Assembly: GCF_900141835.1 (NCBI RefSeq)
Contig: NZ_FQZD01000006.1
Coordinates: 185,024 to 249,023, forward strand
DNA: 64,000 bases
Reading direction: 5' to 3'
Source of the DNA: Propionispora hippei DSM 15287
GTDB taxonomy: Bacteria > Bacillota > Negativicutes > Propionisporales > Propionisporaceae
Shown here: positions 48,058-57,257 of the stretch, in pieces
Layout of the letters: every line of letters begins with the position of its first letter
Position numbering within the stretch: the stretch's first letter is position 1
The notes under the pieces: generated by a model
What the model was told of the DNA's origin: nothing
Seen by the model: the letters and a program-made list of their open reading frames with translations, nothing else
Databases searched by the model: none
Program-made: the position numbers and the translations under genes

Positions 48058-48777
48058 ATGAAGTCCATTGCGCTTATTCAGGCCAATGCGCAATTACCTG
48101 TTGTAGTACACGAAGGTACTGCCGATCAGGTACTAATTATTTGTCATGGTTTCCTCGGTTCCAAAGAGGGCGGCGGCCGGGCGGTTGCCTTGGCGGAGGA
48201 AGTTGTGAAACTGGGTTTGTCGGTGGTACGTTTCGATTTTACTCCTCTTGGCCCATTGACGCAGCAAATTGATGAACTGGCGGCAGTGGCGGCGTTTGTT
48301 CGGCACGAGATCGGCAGCAGGCTGGTGCTCCTGGGACGCAGTATGGGCGGCAGTGCGGCGTTATCCTATGCCGCAACACAGCCGGAAGGAATCAGCGGGC
48401 TGTGCCTGTGGGCGACACCATCAAATCTGGAAGAAACTTTCCGGCTGGCTTTACAGGAGAACTACCAACGGCTTTTGGCGGGGAAGACGGTACAGGTTAC
48501 CGATTCCTATGGCCGGAACTCACTGACGGCTGACTTTGTCCGGGATTTTGCCGGCTATGATTTGCTGCAGGCTGCCCGTTTGCTTAAAGACATTCCTGTT
48601 CTTGTTCTTCATGGGACGCAGGATGAGACAGTTCCTTTTGTTCAGGCGGAAACCTTATACCAACAGCTCGGCGGCAGAAAGGAGTTGATTGCCGTACCGG
48701 GCGGTGACCATCAGTTGCACGCTTTTTACCGGGAAACGACAGCGGCCATATTGAAATGGATAAAATCGCTGCAATGA
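48058..48777 (+). CDS. Alpha/beta hydrolase (S33/serine aminopeptidase-like)
   Basis: 239 residues from ATG 48058; GAAGGGG lies upstream and the longer open frame runs back through a terminator. ICHGFLGSKEGG supplies the oxyanion region. The nucleophile elbow is GRSMGG with Ser95. The acid lies in VLHGTQDETVPF and the His in GGDHQLHAF. It is cytosolic. Substrate unknown; esterase or peptidase activity is inferred from the fold. Confidence 0.88.
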   Translation: MKSIALIQANAQLPVVVHEGTADQVLIICHGFLGSKEGGGRAVALAEEVVKLGLSVVRFDFTPLGPLTQQIDELAAVAAFVRHEIGSRLVLLGRSMGGSAALSYAATQPEGISGLCLWATPSNLEETFRLALQENYQRLLAGKTVQVTDSYGRNSLTADFVRDFAGYDLLQAARLLKDIPVLVLHGTQDETVPFVQAETLYQQLGGRKELIAVPGGDHQLHAFYRETTAAILKWIKSLQ

Positions 48778-48786
48778 AGCATACTA

Positions 48787-48828
48787 GAAAAGCGCCCTAA
48801 ACGGTAGTTGCAGGGCGCTTTTTTTAGC
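48787..48828 (+). terminator. Strong terminator after the hydrolase gene
   Basis: AAAGCGCCCT/AGGGCGCTTT with a 12-13 base loop and T7. Confidence 0.88.
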
Positions 48829-48922
48829 TATTGACTGGCTTAAGCTTTTAGCAAGCCTGGAGAAATGCTGATTTAATGAGCTTGCCAGTGGGGCGGGAGC
48901 TGTTTTCGGCTGGTAATCAAGC

Positions 48923-49045
48923 TTAACTTAGAGAATAGTTAAGTTCTTCAAGATCTACGATGCCGCCAGACGGCAAAAGTTTCGCCGGAATACCGCGTGA
49001 ATAAATCAGCGTTCCCTCAAGGCAGTCGGCAGTAATGGCCGTCCG
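48923..49045 (-). pseudogene. Possible remnant of a minus-strand coding sequence
   Basis: The minus strand has about 40 codons with protein-like composition, including GTLIYSRGIPAKLLPSGG and IVDLEELNYSLS before a stop at 48923. It begins after an in-frame stop with no ATG/GTG/TTG start of its own, so it would be the tail of a decayed gene. No family recognised. Elsewhere 48829-49074 holds nothing convincing. Confidence 0.3.
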
Positions 49046-49090
49046 TTAGAGTTTAGGGCTGACCGGTCTTTTAAAAGGAGTGTATGCCGC

Positions 49091-49540
49091 GTGGATTTAT
49101 CGAATAATATGCTGGCTTTGCTGCTGGCGCTTTTATCGGGCATATTTATGGCCATTCAAGGTTCGCTGAACGCGGTGCTGAGCAAGGTCATCGGTCTTAT
49201 TGAAACCACTTTTGTCGTGCATTTCATTGGTACGGTCATTTTACTGCTACTCCTGTTTGTCTTTAAAATGGGCAAAGGCAGTCTGGCGGCCATGCCGGAA
49301 GCACCCTGGTATGTATACCTGGGTGGCGTGATCAGTGTGTTCATTATCTATCTGGTGGCTGCCAGCATACCCAAAGTCGGCATGGCTAACGCAACGACGG
49401 CCATTATCGTCGGACAGGTGCTGACGGCCATTATTATTGATCATTTCGGCGGCTTTGGCCTGGAGCCTATGGCCTGGGAATGGAATGACCTGGCCGGCCT
49501 GTTTTTGCTGGCTGTGGGCGCCTATCTGTTACTAAAATAG
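49091..49540 (+). CDS. DMT-type small membrane protein (DUF606/YdcZ family)
   Basis: 149 residues with five hydrophobic segments. The start is GTG, about 10 bases after AAAAGGAG. LLSGIFMAIQGSLNAVLSK and the C-terminal LFLLAVGAYLLLK are typical of the YdcZ/DUF606 half-size members of the drug/metabolite transporter superfamily. Such proteins are usually found as pairs or fusions; no partner is visible here. Substrate unknown. Confidence 0.85.
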   Translation: MDLSNNMLALLLALLSGIFMAIQGSLNAVLSKVIGLIETTFVVHFIGTVILLLLLFVFKMGKGSLAAMPEAPWYVYLGGVISVFIIYLVAASIPKVGMANATTAIIVGQVLTAIIIDHFGGFGLEPMAWEWNDLAGLFLLAVGAYLLLK

Positions 49541-49671
49541 CGGTGATATCATAGATGGACTAAGCATTCGGTAAAGCGTGAATATTTTGCCGGTCATGCG
49601 GGTTAAATTGAATGGTTGATTAAAAGCCAATAGGGTATCGAATGCTATATTGAGGTAAAAAGACGAAGCAA

Positions 49672-49708
49672 AAAAAGCCACAAAAGCAATAAGCTTTGTG
49701 GCTTTTAT
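49672..49708 (-). terminator. Terminator of tRNA-Val (works on both strands)
   Basis: AAAAGCCACAAA and TTTGTGGCTTTT arms (12 bp). On the minus strand a T6-7 tract follows the stem, as needed for the tRNA. Confidence 0.8.
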
Positions 49709-49717
49709 ATTTTAATA

Positions 49718-49794
49718 TGGTGGGGTTAAAGGAACTCGAATCCCTGACCTCTTCGATGTCAACGAAGCGCTCTAACCAACTGAGCTATAACCCC
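49718..49794 (-). tRNA. tRNA-Val (anticodon GAC)
   Basis: On the minus strand the acceptor GGGGTTA pairs with TAACCCC, followed by A and an encoded CCA. The D arm is GCTC-AGTTGGTTA-GAGC, the anticodon arm CTTCG-TTGACAT-CGAAG, and the T arm AGGGA-TTCGAGT-TCCTT. The anticodon GAC is complementary to 49758-49760 (gtc on the + strand). All arms are complete. Confidence 0.96.
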
Positions 49795-49808
49795 TTAAGA
49801 CATTTTAT

Positions 49809-49837
49809 ATTTTAGTATAAAATAAAGGATTTGTCAA
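49809..49837 (-). promoter_or_regulatory. SigA promoter of tRNA-Val
   Basis: On the minus strand, TTGACA (49837-49832), 17-base spacer, TAAAAT (49814-49809). Confidence 0.8.
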
Positions 49838-50066
49838 GGACAATATTGCCTGGTACGCTAGGAGCCCTCCTTCTCTTTAGAAGCTAATATAGGAAAAAAT
49901 GATTGCTTGGTTTTATCATTTCTAGTAAGATTACTTTAGACATTTATCAAAATAATTTTAATTTTTTGAGACTTTGGTGTCTGCGGTTTTGTGTGGCAAA
50001 AAATTTCCAGTTGTTTGTGTTCCAGCGGATGAGCTTACTATTTGTATATAGGTTGGTGAAGAATAT

Positions 50067-52664
50067 ATGGATCATCAGGTTGTATTAAAAAGAGAAGAGA
50101 AAGTATATTTACAACTGGAGACATTAACTTGCCAAATTGATGAACAGTCTGTGGGGCAGCAACGCCGGATTGGTTATGATGCCACAACCATCGGACAGTG
50201 TTTACATATCAGCAGAGCCAATACCAGCAAGGAATTGAATGAGTTATTTAAAGAAAACAAGTTATTAAAGATAAAAGGCAAGCCCGTGTATTATTTGCAT
50301 AAGGGGATTATGGAAGAAAAGCTGGGCATGGTTTTTGCCGATAATACGTTTGAGGACACTGGGGCTTTTAAAGATTATGTTCTGCAGCAGCAAAACAAGA
50401 ATAAGCCGGCTAAGGAAGCTATCCAGGAACAGAATAATAGCGTATTTAGCAGCTATATTGGTGCCGACGGTTCGTTGAAAACGCAAGTTGAACAGGCCAA
50501 GGCCGCTATTTTATATCCCCCTAACGGACTGCATACACTAATTACCGGTTCCACAGGCGTAGGCAAGACTACTTTTGCGGAAGCCATGTATAAATACGGA
50601 ATAGAAACCAAGATATTTAAAGAGGATACACCTTTCGTCATTTTTAACTGCGCCGATTATACGGATAATGCACAATTGCTCTTATCCCATCTTTTCGGAC
50701 ATGTGAAAGGAGCTTTTACCGGAGCGGATAAGAATAAGGAAGGCCTGGTAAGCCGGGCGAATCAGGGAATCCTCTTTTTAGATGAAATTCATAGGCTGCC
50801 GCCGGAAGGGCAGGAAATGCTGTTTCTGATTATGGATAAAGGAATCTACCGCAAATTGGGCGAGACCGATCTTTATCATACGGTTAATGTCAGGATTATC
50901 GCGGCAACAACGGAGGACCCCAATACGGCCGTATTAAGTACTTTTCTCCGCAGGATACCGGTGATAATAAAAATGCCCGATTTAAGTGAGTTCACCCTAC
51001 AGGAACGACAGGATTTTATTTATGAATTTTTTTCTAAAGAGGCTGAGCGAATCGGCACTCCGATTAAGGTTAATCACGAAGTGATACGGATACTTATGCT
51101 TTATGAATGCAATGCCAATATAGGGCAGTTGAAAAGCAATATACAACTTATCTGTGCAAAGGCTTTCCTTGAATATATAAGGTTTAAGCAGGAAATGATT
51201 ATTGTAAAGTTGTCTCAACTATCCAGTCACATGAAGGACGGTATTTTTAAAATTAGTGAGTATAGGAAAAATATGACACAAAGTTTCAATAATACTTTGA
51301 TAACTGATATTATTTTTGATTGTTCACAGGTAAATCAAAAAAATGAGACCTTTGTAGTATGTCAAGACAATAGTGTAAGTGATAATTTTTATAAAATCAT
51401 AGAAAAAAGCTGGGAAAAGAGGGTTCATAGCAATTTACCGGAGAGCAAAATAGTACAGGAGTTAAATGATCAAATAGACAGCTACTTTCATAGTGTATTT
51501 TCCAAAATAAAAACCAGAAATTTTTATTATACCAAGGATGTCATAGCTAAAATAGTCGATGTAAAAATAGTCAATACAATCGAAAGGGTATTGAATGAGT
51601 CGAATTTGTTCGGTACAGATTATAATAAGAAAATATTGTATGCTCTGGCGCTGCATATAAATGCATTGCTGCATAGAATACACAGTGGACTGGTAAATTA
51701 TATCGACAGTCAGAATAATGCTCATATGAACCATAAGGACGAATATGAGGTTGCAATAAAGTTGCGTAATGAGCTTGAAAATGAGTTTTATATCCAAATC
51801 CCCGACGCTGAAATTGCTTATTTAACTATGTTTCTTTATGCATTCCGCGAAGTAGGTATCAGAAAGAATATTGGTGTCATTGTCATAGCTCATGGCGATA
51901 ATATTGCGACTGGAATGGCACGAGTAGCCAATCAATTGTTAGATACGGAGCATGCCCATGCCATTGATATGCCTTTAACCGCAAATATTAGAGAAATATA
52001 TGAGAAAGTCAAAGAAAAAGTTAAGGAAGTGAATCGTGGCAAAGGGGTTTTGTTATTAGTCGATATGGGATCATTATTATCGTTTTCTCAAATGATAACA
52101 GAGGATACAGGTATAAAAACCGGCACCCTTGATATGGTTAGCACTGCCATTGTTATAGAAGCAACACGCAAGTCTTTGTTTTTACCCGATATAGATATAG
52201 AAGACCTGATAAGTGATATCAAAAATATCAAATCGGAAGAATATAACAAACGGGATATACAGGTTATCCTGGAAGCCGGGCATAACCAAACAAGAGATTT
52301 TTTTCAAGATAATATATTGAGAGTGCTCAATGAAACTTTGAGCTTTTTAGATGCAGAGAAGATATATCAGATGTTCGATCAGGTATTACATGAAATAGCG
52401 GTTACTATTGAATGTACTGTAGACGAAAGCTTGCGGATAAAATTTATTTTCCATTGTGCCTGTATGATCGAAAGGATTTTGCGTAATGCATCCTTAGAAT
52501 ACGATAAAACCTGTATAATCATGGAAGAAAATGAAAAGATGATGTTGCTGATCAAAGACAAATTTAAATTCATAGAAGAGTTTTTTGGTGTCTGTATTCC
52601 TGATGACGAATATGTTTTTATCTTTAGTATATTTGAAACGGTTGTAAAACACATAGAAGCATAA
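50067..52664 (+). CDS. levR: LevR-family sigma-54-dependent, PRD-containing transcriptional activator
   Basis: 865 residues. An N-terminal winged helix (about 15-75, with IGQCLHISRANTSKELNEL) is followed by an AAA+ domain with Walker A GSTGVGKT (161-168), the sigma-54 contact loop GAFTGA (215-220) and LFLDEIHRLPP. Next are a first PRD (about 455-560), a mannose-type EIIA domain with His609 in VIAHGDN, and a C-terminal second PRD (about 755-865). PTS phosphorylation of PRD/EIIA His residues tunes such activators. The gene is visibly more AT-rich than the core genes. It should act on the -24/-12 promoter at 52823. 49838-50066 shows no further feature. Confidence 0.93.
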   Translation: MDHQVVLKREEKVYLQLETLTCQIDEQSVGQQRRIGYDATTIGQCLHISRANTSKELNELFKENKLLKIKGKPVYYLHKGIMEEKLGMVFADNTFEDTGAFKDYVLQQQNKNKPAKEAIQEQNNSVFSSYIGADGSLKTQVEQAKAAILYPPNGLHTLITGSTGVGKTTFAEAMYKYGIETKIFKEDTPFVIFNCADYTDNAQLLLSHLFGHVKGAFTGADKNKEGLVSRANQGILFLDEIHRLPPEGQEMLFLIMDKGIYRKLGETDLYHTVNVRIIAATTEDPNTAVLSTFLRRIPVIIKMPDLSEFTLQERQDFIYEFFSKEAERIGTPIKVNHEVIRILMLYECNANIGQLKSNIQLICAKAFLEYIRFKQEMIIVKLSQLSSHMKDGIFKISEYRKNMTQSFNNTLITDIIFDCSQVNQKNETFVVCQDNSVSDNFYKIIEKSWEKRVHSNLPESKIVQELNDQIDSYFHSVFSKIKTRNFYYTKDVIAKIVDVKIVNTIERVLNESNLFGTDYNKKILYALALHINALLHRIHSGLVNYIDSQNNAHMNHKDEYEVAIKLRNELENEFYIQIPDAEIAYLTMFLYAFREVGIRKNIGVIVIAHGDNIATGMARVANQLLDTEHAHAIDMPLTANIREIYEKVKEKVKEVNRGKGVLLLVDMGSLLSFSQMITEDTGIKTGTLDMVSTAIVIEATRKSLFLPDIDIEDLISDIKNIKSEEYNKRDIQVILEAGHNQTRDFFQDNILRVLNETLSFLDAEKIYQMFDQVLHEIAVTIECTVDESLRIKFIFHCACMIERILRNASLEYDKTCIIMEENEKMMLLIKDKFKFIEEFFGVCIPDDEYVFIFSIFETVVKHIEA

Positions 52665-52675
52665 TGGAAACACAT

Positions 52676-52710
52676 TAAGACTGGTTGATGATAACCAGTC
52701 TTTTTATTAT
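52676..52710 (+). terminator. Terminator after levR
   Basis: AAGACTGGTT/AACCAGTCTT hairpin, then TTTATTATG. Confidence 0.88.
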
Positions 52711-52717
52711 GTATGTA

Positions 52718-52818
52718 GTTTCATCCATATTAAAAAATAGAGCTTTTTGCTATAAGTTTTTGCCTGTCCAGTGCCGTTGCTGTTGGCTTGCTTATAGGAA
52801 TTATGAGTGGTTGAAACG
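52718..52818 (+). promoter_or_regulatory. Candidate upstream activator site arms
   Basis: GTTTCATCCA (near 52718) and TGGTTGAAAC (near 52808) are inverted with one mismatch, about 80 bases apart and upstream of the -24/-12 promoter. LevR-type activators bind upstream dyads; this assignment is tentative. Confidence 0.3.
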
Positions 52819-52822
52819 GATT

Positions 52823-52839
52823 TTGGCATACTTTTTGCT
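52823..52839 (+). promoter_or_regulatory. Sigma-54 (-24/-12) promoter of the PTS operon
   Basis: TTGGCATACTTTTTGCT: the invariant GG (52825-52826) and GC (52837-52838) are separated by exactly 10 bases, matching TGGCAC-N5-TTGCW with one change. It is about 36 bases before the first operon gene and downstream of the sigma-54 activator gene. Confidence 0.88.
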
Positions 52840-52874
52840 CTATACATATATGTGATTGGTCGAAGAGAAGGGAA

Positions 52875-53444
52875 GTGGAAAAAATTAGTTATGCAGAGGA
52901 GACACAGATCATTTTAAGTGAACTGCAGGAGGCGTTAGGAGCCGTGCAGGAGAACGAGGTAGGGACTATGGTCGAAGCAATTTGTCAGGCAAGAATGGTT
53001 TTTGCAACCGGAGTCGGCAGAGTGCTGCTGATGGTCCAGGCATTTGTTAAACGCCTAAATCATTTGGGGATCAAGGCCAATTTTGTTGGCGCGGTTGATG
53101 AGCCGGCGATTACAAGCCAGGATGTCTTACTTGTTGCATCCGGCTCAGGCGAAAGCGTGGTACCTCTTGCCGTAATGAAAGTCGCTAAACGGTACAAGGC
53201 TAACATTGTTCATGTAGGCGCAAGCCCGGATAGTTCAATGACTGAGTACGAAGATTTGTTTGTACGTATTCCCTGTAAAACAAAATTAAACAAGCCCGAT
53301 GAAATTCCATCAAAGCAACTTATGAGCAGCTTATTTGAGCAAAGTTTATTATTATTATTGGATGCGGTAGCGATGATGATCGCAAAAAAGCAGCAGATAA
53401 CTAATTTGGATGAATTGTGGCAATATCATGCGAATTTGGAGTAA
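52875..53444 (+). CDS. SIS-domain sugar-phosphate isomerase, 6-phospho-3-hexuloisomerase-like
   Basis: 189 residues from a GTG start (AGAAGGGAAG upstream). One SIS domain covers about 25-165: ARMVFATGVGRVLLMVQAF, VASGSGESV (phosphate loop) and VRIPCKTK. Size and layout match HxlB/PHI, which converts 3-hexulose-6-phosphate to fructose-6-phosphate. It opens a PTS operon. An HPS-like remnant at 59022 supports the reading as PHI, but a different keto/aldo substrate is possible. Confidence 0.78.
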   Translation: MEKISYAEETQIILSELQEALGAVQENEVGTMVEAICQARMVFATGVGRVLLMVQAFVKRLNHLGIKANFVGAVDEPAITSQDVLLVASGSGESVVPLAVMKVAKRYKANIVHVGASPDSSMTEYEDLFVRIPCKTKLNKPDEIPSKQLMSSLFEQSLLLLLDAVAMMIAKKQQITNLDELWQYHANLE

Positions 53445-53460
53445 AGAGAGAAGGAGCTTA

Positions 53461-54513
53461 ATGGACGATATGATGAAGGCTGCTGTATTATATGCGCCAG
53501 GTTGTTTAAAGATAGAAAATGTTCCGATACCGGTTCCGGGGAAAGATGAAGTGCTGGTAAAAGTATTAGCCTGCGGTGTTTGCGGGTCAGACATTCCGCG
53601 TATAGTAACAACCGGGACCTATCATTTTCCAACGATTCCCGGCCATGAGTTCGGTGGAATTGTCTGCCAGGCAGGGAGTGAAGAGCAGCAATACTTAGTC
53701 GGGAGGAAAGTAGCGGTCAATCCTTTAATTCCCTGTTATAAATGTGAAATGTGCGAAGTTGGAAAGTATGCTCAATGCAGCCAATATGATTTCCTTGGGT
53801 CTCGCAGTCATGGTGGATTTGCCCAATATGCAAAGGTTCCTGTTAAGAATCTAATTGTACTGCCTGACCATATGGACGATAAAGCAACGGCGTTTTTAGA
53901 GCCTGTAACGGTAGCGCTGCATGTAGTGCAAAACTGCCAATTGCGGTTTGGTGAAAATGTAGCAGTTTTTGGATTGGGTGCGATTGGAATGTTTATTGCA
54001 CAATGGGCAAAGGCTTTTGGCGCGCCTCATGTATTTGCCATTGATATCGATGAAAAAAAGGTCGCGCTGGCTAAAGCGCTAGGTTTGTATGATGCCATTT
54101 GTTCGGGACAAGAAGACGTTGAAAGAGTTATTGGAGAAAAAACAGATGGTGTTGAGTTTGCTTTTGAAGCAGCCGGGTCTGAGACGGCATTCGCTCAGGC
54201 AATTCATCTTTTACGTCAGTCAGGAACGCTGGGACTTGTAGGACGGCCAACGAAAAATCTGAGTGTGGCGCCGCAGGTTTTTGAAAAAATTTTACGGTCT
54301 CAGTTGACCCTTAAGGGAACCTGGAGCTTTGAAGCGGTCAATTTCCCGCATCATGCCTGGGGGCAAAGCGCTGTGGCTATTGACAAAGGCCAGATTCAGA
54401 TTTCTCCGTTGATATCGCACTGTTTTTCCTTAGAGAGGACAATGGAGGCAATTGAGTTGATGAATCGGAGAAAAGAGTTTTATTCAAAAATATTAATAAT
54501 GCCGAACCAGTGA
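53461..54513 (+). CDS. Zinc-dependent medium-chain dehydrogenase (galactitol-1-phosphate 5-dehydrogenase-like)
   Basis: 350 residues from ATG 53461 (AGAAGGAG upstream). Catalytic zinc ligands are expected in ACGVCGSDIP and the GHEFGG motif. Four structural-zinc cysteines are in CYKCEMCEVGKYAQC. The NAD domain has VFGLGAIGMFIAQWAKAFGA with an acidic DIDEKK end, favouring NAD. It resembles sugar-alcohol-phosphate dehydrogenases and is a paralogue of the gene at 57258. Likely substrate: the phosphorylated polyol or sugar brought in by the PTS. Confidence 0.85.
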   Translation: MDDMMKAAVLYAPGCLKIENVPIPVPGKDEVLVKVLACGVCGSDIPRIVTTGTYHFPTIPGHEFGGIVCQAGSEEQQYLVGRKVAVNPLIPCYKCEMCEVGKYAQCSQYDFLGSRSHGGFAQYAKVPVKNLIVLPDHMDDKATAFLEPVTVALHVVQNCQLRFGENVAVFGLGAIGMFIAQWAKAFGAPHVFAIDIDEKKVALAKALGLYDAICSGQEDVERVIGEKTDGVEFAFEAAGSETAFAQAIHLLRQSGTLGLVGRPTKNLSVAPQVFEKILRSQLTLKGTWSFEAVNFPHHAWGQSAVAIDKGQIQISPLISHCFSLERTMEAIELMNRRKEFYSKILIMPNQ

Positions 54514-54681
54514 AAACTGAAGGTTTTGGCAGTTGGAGAAACATGGCGTTTTTTTATTGCCATAGCTATAGTGAGCTATTCCAGGGGCGCCGTCATGAAA
54601 CTAAAGAAAGGAGGATGGATAATTCGTAAAGGGTCGCTTTGCAGCTTGCAGGTAAATTAAACGAGAGAGAGGGAATTTTTT

Positions 54682-55425
54682 ATGTTATCGGCAATTTTGG
54701 TAGCTGTCATAGCTACGATGAGTACGTGGTGGGTAAGTCATGTTATAACCAGAACGTGGTTGTATCCGTTATGGTCAGGTTTTTTGGTGGCTTTGGCGAT
54801 GGGCGAGCCGGTAGTTGGGATGAAGGCAGCCGCATATATCCAACTTACCTACTTAGGATGGATTACAGCCGGCGGAACCATGCCGGGAAATTTGATGGTT
54901 GCCGGTGTTTTTGGAACAGCATTAACGTTGCTGTCGGGAGCAGACCCGATTCTAGCGCCCACCTTTGCCGTTCCTTTCAGCCTGTTGGGAATTTTAACTT
55001 GGCAGGGATATATGACACTAAACAGTATTTGGGTGCATAAGGCGGATAAATATGTGGAAGAGGGAGATTTGACCGGAATCCGTATGATGAATTGGATTCC
55101 TTCCGGTATTTTGAGCTTTATTTTTAATGGCATCCCGGCATTTCTTTTAGTTTATTATGGCGGTGAATATGCGACTAAGGCTTTGGCTGCCATTCCGCAA
55201 TATCTGATCGATGCATTTTCCACAGTTGGTGCCTTAATGCCGGCACTTGGTATTGCTATGCTGCTTACGTATATAGGCAAAAAAAAGATTATTGCATTCT
55301 TCTTTGCCGGTTATTTCTTAACGGTATATCTACATTTGGATACGATGGCAATTACTATCTTTGCAGCAATTGCCGGTATATTGGTATATTTCTTTACGTC
55401 AAATGCTAACAGTGAGGAGGCATAA
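54682..55425 (+). CDS. PTS mannose/sorbose-family EIIC component
   Basis: 247-residue membrane channel subunit with about seven hydrophobic segments. ITRTWLYPLWSGFLVALAMG, TYLGWITAGGTMPGN and ADPILAPTFAVPFSLLG are typical of EIIC of the mannose-fructose-sorbose class. A gap of 168 bases precedes it without a clear terminator or promoter. EIID follows after 4 bases. Confidence 0.92.
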   Translation: MLSAILVAVIATMSTWWVSHVITRTWLYPLWSGFLVALAMGEPVVGMKAAAYIQLTYLGWITAGGTMPGNLMVAGVFGTALTLLSGADPILAPTFAVPFSLLGILTWQGYMTLNSIWVHKADKYVEEGDLTGIRMMNWIPSGILSFIFNGIPAFLLVYYGGEYATKALAAIPQYLIDAFSTVGALMPALGIAMLLTYIGKKKIIAFFFAGYFLTVYLHLDTMAITIFAAIAGILVYFFTSNANSEEA

Positions 55426-55429
55426 CAAT

Positions 55430-56275
55430 ATGGAACAGACAACAGGTCAGGAAAAGGTAAAGCTGCAGAAAAAAGATCTTATAAAACACTGGCTGGGTGG
55501 TTATTCACAGGAGACTTGTTATAACTATGAACGGTTGCAGGCGCTGGGGTGCACACAGGCAATCATTCCAATTATTAAACGTCTCTATAAAACCAAAGAA
55601 GAGCGGGCACAGGCCTTAAAAAAGTATATGATATTTTTTAATACCGAACCCTCCTTTGTGGGAACGGTCATTCCTGGGATTGCAGCTTCCATGGAAGAAC
55701 AAGCGGCCAATGGCGTGGAAGTGACGGCAGAAGATATTAATTCTTTACGTACAGGCTTGATGGGGCCTTTGGCGGGTATCGGCGATACGGTATCGCAGGG
55801 TATCGTGTATCCAATTCTTGCAGGCATTGCTTGCTCTTTGGCGTTAGCGGGAAACCTGGGCGGACCGATTTTGTTTGAAGTAGGCTATAAAATCATCATG
55901 CTGACATGCGGCTATATGATGTATATGACAGGATACAAAAAAGGAAAAACAGCCGTTTTAGGTCTTTTACGGGCTGGAACTTTGAATAAGGTTACTGAAA
56001 TATTCAGTATTGTTGGTTTGATGGTTATCGGGTCCATGGCGGCAACACGTGTTAACATCGTTACCCCCATTGCATTTAAAGTGGGAGAAGTCGGGATCAA
56101 CCTGCAAAAGGTATTGGACTCTCTGCTTCCGTCGATGCTTCCATTATTGGCTGTATTAGGGGTATGGAAACTTTTGGATAATAGAAAAAGTCCTACGTAC
56201 ATCATTGCTGTCCTGTTTATTGTAGGTGTAGTTTGCTCGCTGCTGGGGGTTTTATCGATCCCGGCAGTCAAGTGA
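55430..56275 (+). CDS. PTS mannose/sorbose-family EIID component
   Basis: 281 residues from ATG 55430 with GAGGAGG 9 bases upstream. The soluble N-terminus (about 1-100) includes the EIID pattern QETCYNYERLQALG, FFNTEPSFVGTVIPGI and TGLMGPLAGIGDT. Membrane helices lie near the C-terminus. It forms the channel with EIIC. Confidence 0.92.
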   Translation: MEQTTGQEKVKLQKKDLIKHWLGGYSQETCYNYERLQALGCTQAIIPIIKRLYKTKEERAQALKKYMIFFNTEPSFVGTVIPGIAASMEEQAANGVEVTAEDINSLRTGLMGPLAGIGDTVSQGIVYPILAGIACSLALAGNLGGPILFEVGYKIIMLTCGYMMYMTGYKKGKTAVLGLLRAGTLNKVTEIFSIVGLMVIGSMAATRVNIVTPIAFKVGEVGINLQKVLDSLLPSMLPLLAVLGVWKLLDNRKSPTYIIAVLFIVGVVCSLLGVLSIPAVK

Positions 56276-56342
56276 TGAATTAAGAAGATGCATTCGGGTG
56301 GTTGGGTGGGAAGTTACGATACTGAATATGGAGTGATGGACG

Positions 56343-56738
56343 ATGATAGGATTATTGTTGGTTAGTCATGGTGAACTATGCGAGTATATGCTTCACTCAA
56401 CAGCCATGATGACAGGAGAAGCCAAGCAGGCGGGAGCTGTATCCTTGAAAAAGGGTGAATCGCCGCTGGATTTTGAAAACCGGGTGAGACATGCGCTGGA
56501 TAAGTTGGATACGGGAGAAGGCGTTATCGTATTGGCGGATGTGTTGGGAGGAACGCCCTATAATACGGTTGGCTTGCTTAGCAGAGAGTACAACCTTCAA
56601 ATGATAACCGGTATGAATGTGCCCATGATTGTGCAATTGACACTAGGCCGTGAGGAGGGTTCTGATATATCGGAGTTGGTTGATTTAGCGCATGAGGCGG
56701 CCAAAGAAGGTATAAAGCTACTGCGGCAAAAAAAATGA
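56343..56738 (+). CDS. PTS mannose/sorbose-family EIIA component
   Basis: 131 residues. The phosphorylated histidine is His9 in GLLLVSHGELCEYM. VIVLADVLGGTPYNTV and TGMNVPMIVQL complete the EIIA-Man fold. It is a separate protein, not fused to EIIB. It takes phosphate from HPr and may also phosphorylate the LevR-type regulator. Confidence 0.92.
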   Translation: MIGLLLVSHGELCEYMLHSTAMMTGEAKQAGAVSLKKGESPLDFENRVRHALDKLDTGEGVIVLADVLGGTPYNTVGLLSREYNLQMITGMNVPMIVQLTLGREEGSDISELVDLAHEAAKEGIKLLRQKK

Positions 56739-56751
56739 GAGGGGTATCAAC

Positions 56752-57225
56752 ATGGAGCATTTGATGTTGGCCAGAATCGATGACCGGCTAATACATGGGC
56801 AGGTTATGACGGCCTGGATGAAGGTAAGGCCGGCTAAACAAATTATTGTAATAGACGATAAAATAGCAAAGGACTCTTTTATGATCGATGTCATCCAGCT
56901 TGCTGCGCCATCCGGTGTAAAAGTGCATGTTCTATCATGTACGGATGCTATTGAAACCTTGAAAAAAGGATTGGATACCACAACGATATTATTGGCGAAA
57001 ACACCTGCAACGTATAAGGCTCTCATTGATTCGGACATCGATATTAAAGAGATTAATGTAGGCGGTATGGGAATGATGCAGGGCAGAAAAACACTGTATA
57101 AGAATATTGCGGCTTCCGATGAGGAACGGGCCATTTTTAAAGAGCTTTTGGATAAAAAAATTGATGTAAAGGTGCAAATTATACCGGCTAACAATGCTGT
57201 CGCAATGACAGGGTTATTAAAATGA
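56752..57225 (+). CDS. PTS mannose/sorbose-family EIIB component
   Basis: 157 residues. The active-site histidine is His15 in ARIDDRLIHGQVMTAW. The second conserved block INVGGMGMMQGRK is present. It passes phosphate from EIIA to the sugar in the EIIC/EIID channel. 13 bases after EIIA. Confidence 0.93.
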   Translation: MEHLMLARIDDRLIHGQVMTAWMKVRPAKQIIVIDDKIAKDSFMIDVIQLAAPSGVKVHVLSCTDAIETLKKGLDTTTILLAKTPATYKALIDSDIDIKEINVGGMGMMQGRKTLYKNIAASDEERAIFKELLDKKIDVKVQIIPANNAVAMTGLLK

Positions 57226-57257
57226 TAATGCCGGCGGGTACAGGAGGAATGTAAGCC

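Noticed and set aside
49903..50088. 61-codon + strand open frame upstream of levR
   Set aside because: AT-rich, no ribosome-binding site, overlaps the levR start, composition not protein-like.
49718..52664. tRNA-Val as integration site of an island carrying levR and the PTS operon
   Set aside because: The accessory block lies on the 5' side of the tRNA, no integrase is present and I see no direct repeat of the tRNA 3' end.
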